Source: Leishmania martiniquensis (lineage: Eukaryota > Euglenozoa > Kinetoplastea > Trypanosomatida > Trypanosomatidae). From it: a stretch of 64,000 nucleotides of DNA. Numbering within the stretch: position 1 is the first letter of the stretch; the number at the start of each line of letters is the position of its first letter. Positions 62,195 to 64,000 of the stretch are shown piece by piece. The stretch lies in NCBI RefSeq assembly GCF_017916325.1, contig NC_090167.1, positions 104,501-168,500 on the forward strand. Reading direction: 5' to 3'. A program made the position numbers and the translations under genes. Below the pieces are notes generated by a model. The model was not told where the DNA came from and made no database searches. It was given only the letters and a program-made list of their open reading frames with translations.

Positions 62195-64000
62195 TCATCG
62201 CTTTCCCCGCTTGCAGGCGCGGGTGGAGAGGGCCTCCTCTTTGAGTCGCTCCACTTCCGCACGATACGGCTCCCACGCATCCAGAAATTCGTCCTCGATA
62301 GCGGTAAAGAAGGTGGGCTCGAGCGCACGCAGCTGCTGATAGCGCTGATCCACCATTAGGTACATCAGGGGCGGGCATGCGAACCCGCTGCGCTCAACCT
62401 CACCTCCCGGAGCACGGTTTCCGCCATAGTTGCTGCGCTCGCCAGATCTTGCGGCTCGTCGGGCCTCGCCGGACACTGTCAGGGAGCTCGCGAGCGGCAC
62501 CGTGGTGGCTTCGCGTGCCTCGTATGGCACACGAAACATGTCATCGCCGGGCGGGTACACAGCCATGACGTGATATGCCATTGACGTGTACAGCTGATCC
62601 GCGAGTCGCTCCGTTGCTGGAAGAAGCGCGGGTGTCGGCGCCTCAGGATACCATCCAAGAGCGATGGCCCGAGAGAAATATCGCACCGCGCCGGAATACT
62701 GGCGGCGGTGATAGGCCCCATTGGCAAGTATGAGAAGAGCTGCTATGACGTGGTGCGGCTGGCACAGCTCTGGCATGTCTGTCGCGTCGCGCCCAGTGGC
62801 CGTAGGCATCTCAGCGAGGGCGTCAAGAAACGCGGCGTAGTCAGCAAGAGCCGCCTCCTCATCTTCGCGCTGCAACAAGCTGGAGCGCACACCCTCTTCT
62901 TGGCGGTAGCGGTACGCTGCGGCGCGTCGCACTAGCGCCAAGGGCGTGAACCAGTCCGCCGCGGCCGCCTCGCCGTCAGCCTCCGCGGTTGGCCGCCGCA
63001 CCGGTGGGATAGCGAGGAGCAGCGTGAAGTCACGGATAGCACGCGACCAGTCGTGTAGTTGGTCAGCGTACACGGCACCGCGCGCGAAGAGAGTGGAGCG
63101 GCGCTCCGTGATAGTCTGCTGTCGGTCCAGTGCCGCAGAAAGCGCTCGAAGCTCTCCCTGGAGATCACCTTCTGCGCGGCACGCCCGCGCGGTGTCGAGA
63201 AAGTAGCCGGCGTGGTCTGGCTTCATCCGCTGAAGGTATCGGAGCAAGTAGCGGGCTAGCGCATAGTCGCCGGCCGCCATCGACCTGCTCACGCTGTCCT
63301 CGTAAGACTGAACGTAGTCCACGTCGCGTACCGCCTCACGGTAGTAGGATGAGGCCTGACGACGCAATGCGCGCGCCTCCGCAGCCGCCACTGATGCCAC
63401 TGACGCCGCCTCCATTTCGGCTACGTAGCCGAGGTAAAAGTACGCATGCGTGACGTAGAAGGCGCATGCGCTGCGCAGCCTCTCGACACTCGAAGGGAAG
63501 CCGGCAGCCCACGCTGCGCCAATGAGGGGTGGCAAACACCCGGGCACAGGGTAGGGGTTCTGAACACTCGTGGCACCGACCGCGTGATGCTGCGCAGCGG
63601 CCGTGCTCGAGAGCACCTCTTCCGATAAGGCGAGCAGATGCCTCAGCTGCTCTCGGGCCATTTCCGGCAGGCCAGCCTCGGCGGCGCACTTGCCGCTGTG
63701 CGCCAGCACCTCCATCGAGGGCGCCGCCATCTTCATGTACTTGGAGTAGTCCTCACACGCCTCGGCGAAGCAGTGGAGCGCCTCGCAGCAAGAGGCACGC
63801 AAAAGATAGGTATCTAGGTGGAGTGGGCCAGCGGAGATGCTGGCATCGAACAGCCCACGCGCCTCTGCGTAGCGTCCGCCAATGAGCTCTAACGTCCCCA
63901 TCCGCCGGAGTACTTCTGCCAGCAAGAAAGACCGCTGCGCGTCCTCGGCGCAGTCGCTGCGGAACTGGGTGATAGCCGCCACAGTCAGCAACCCACGCGA
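62195..64000 (-). CDS. Tetratricopeptide-repeat protein, N-terminus outside the window
   Basis: The frame is open to the right edge (last codons read S-R-G-L-L-T-V), so the start lies beyond 64000; at least 601 residues are visible. TPR-like helix pairs recur: LRRMGTLELIGGRYAEARGLFDASI, LRASCCEALHCFAEACEDYSKYM, FARGAVYADQLHDWSRAIRDFTLLL and ANGAYHRRQYSGAVRYFSRAI have the W/L..G..A/Y..A.....A spacing. No catalytic domain is visible, and the C-terminus is short and basic (ACKRGKR). TPR proteins are scaffolds. The partner is unknown and I cannot assign a specific family. Confidence 0.8.
   Translation of the reverse strand, partial: SRGLLTVAAITQFRSDCAEDAQRSFLLAEVLRRMGTLELIGGRYAEARGLFDASISAGPLHLDTYLLRASCCEALHCFAEACEDYSKYMKMAAPSMEVLAHSGKCAAEAGLPEMAREQLRHLLALSEEVLSSTAAAQHHAVGATSVQNPYPVPGCLPPLIGAAWAAGFPSSVERLRSACAFYVTHAYFYLGYVAEMEAASVASVAAAEARALRRQASSYYREAVRDVDYVQSYEDSVSRSMAAGDYALARYLLRYLQRMKPDHAGYFLDTARACRAEGDLQGELRALSAALDRQQTITERRSTLFARGAVYADQLHDWSRAIRDFTLLLAIPPVRRPTAEADGEAAAADWFTPLALVRRAAAYRYRQEEGVRSSLLQREDEEAALADYAAFLDALAEMPTATGRDATDMPELCQPHHVIAALLILANGAYHRRQYSGAVRYFSRAIALGWYPEAPTPALLPATERLADQLYTSMAYHVMAVYPPGDDMFRVPYEAREATTVPLASSLTVSGEARRAARSGERSNYGGNRAPGGEVERSGFACPPLMYLMVDQRYQQLRALEPTFFTAIEDEFLDAWEPYRAEVERLKEEALSTRACKRGKR

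Larger units (their letters stand above)
1..64000 (-). other. Unidirectional (polycistronic) gene array, minus strand
   Basis: Every supportable coding region lies on the minus strand, with 0.8-2.2 kb spacers and no introns. This is the arrangement of a trypanosomatid polycistronic transcription unit, in which mRNAs are separated by spliced-leader trans-splicing coupled to polyadenylation. Long reading frames on the plus strand are either antisense to real genes or low-complexity. No strand-switch point, tRNA, rRNA or snRNA gene was recognised by eye. Confidence 0.85.

Overview
The window looks like a stretch of a Leishmania-type trypanosomatid chromosome. Base composition is GC-rich and the genes are intronless. 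All 14 genes that can be supported lie on the minus strand, so the polycistronic unit is read from right to left. Spacers of about 0.8-2.2 kb carry long pyrimidine tracts on the transcribed strand followed by AG, as expected for spliced-leader trans-splicing. There are many (CA/TG)n microsatellites and two copies of a ~540-bp element resembling the Leishmania SIDER retroposons. The order DED1-type helicase, RPN8, SEY1 ... IFT140 recalls Leishmania chromosome 32, but that is from memory and should be checked by alignment. The species cannot be fixed from the sequence alone.

Layout in transcription order (right to left): a TPR protein cut by the right edge (62195-64000); a DDX3/DED1-type DEAD-box helicase (59230-61053); a 14.6-kb stretch with no convincing intact gene (44579-59229), which holds one frame-broken protein-like relic near 45.7-46.3 kb; proteasome lid subunit RPN8 (43499-44578); and a group of three divergent Cys-rich paralogues (40677-42194, 33878-34978, 31236-32654) with the ER-fusion GTPase SEY1/RHD3 (35809-38499) set between them. 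Next come a BART-domain protein (26605-29277), SIDER-like copy 2, a large two-membrane-segment coiled-coil protein (20425-25113), SIDER-like copy 1, a uracil-DNA-glycosylase-superfamily enzyme (17976-18983), IFT140 (11874-16778), an XRRA1-like LRR protein (8786-11062), a possible tail-anchored protein (6671-7702), the transition-zone protein B9D1 (4535-5236), and a large secreted or surface protein that runs off the left edge (1-3463).

Several genes point to the flagellum: B9D1 (transition zone), IFT140 (retrograde transport) and the BART-domain protein (an ARL2BP/CFAP36-type domain). The others are housekeeping (RPN8, DED1, SEY1, DNA glycosylase) or unassigned. In trypanosomatids a shared polycistron does not imply shared function.

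The most interesting signals are the three-member Cys-rich family with a shared C-terminal AH..G[MLW][VI][FW].P motif, the near-identical SIDER-like pair in consecutive 3' UTRs with a perfect 19-bp inverted repeat, and the coding desert with its gene relic. For several genes I moved the start inward from the longest reading frame, because the extension lies over a pyrimidine tract, a splice acceptor or a microsatellite.
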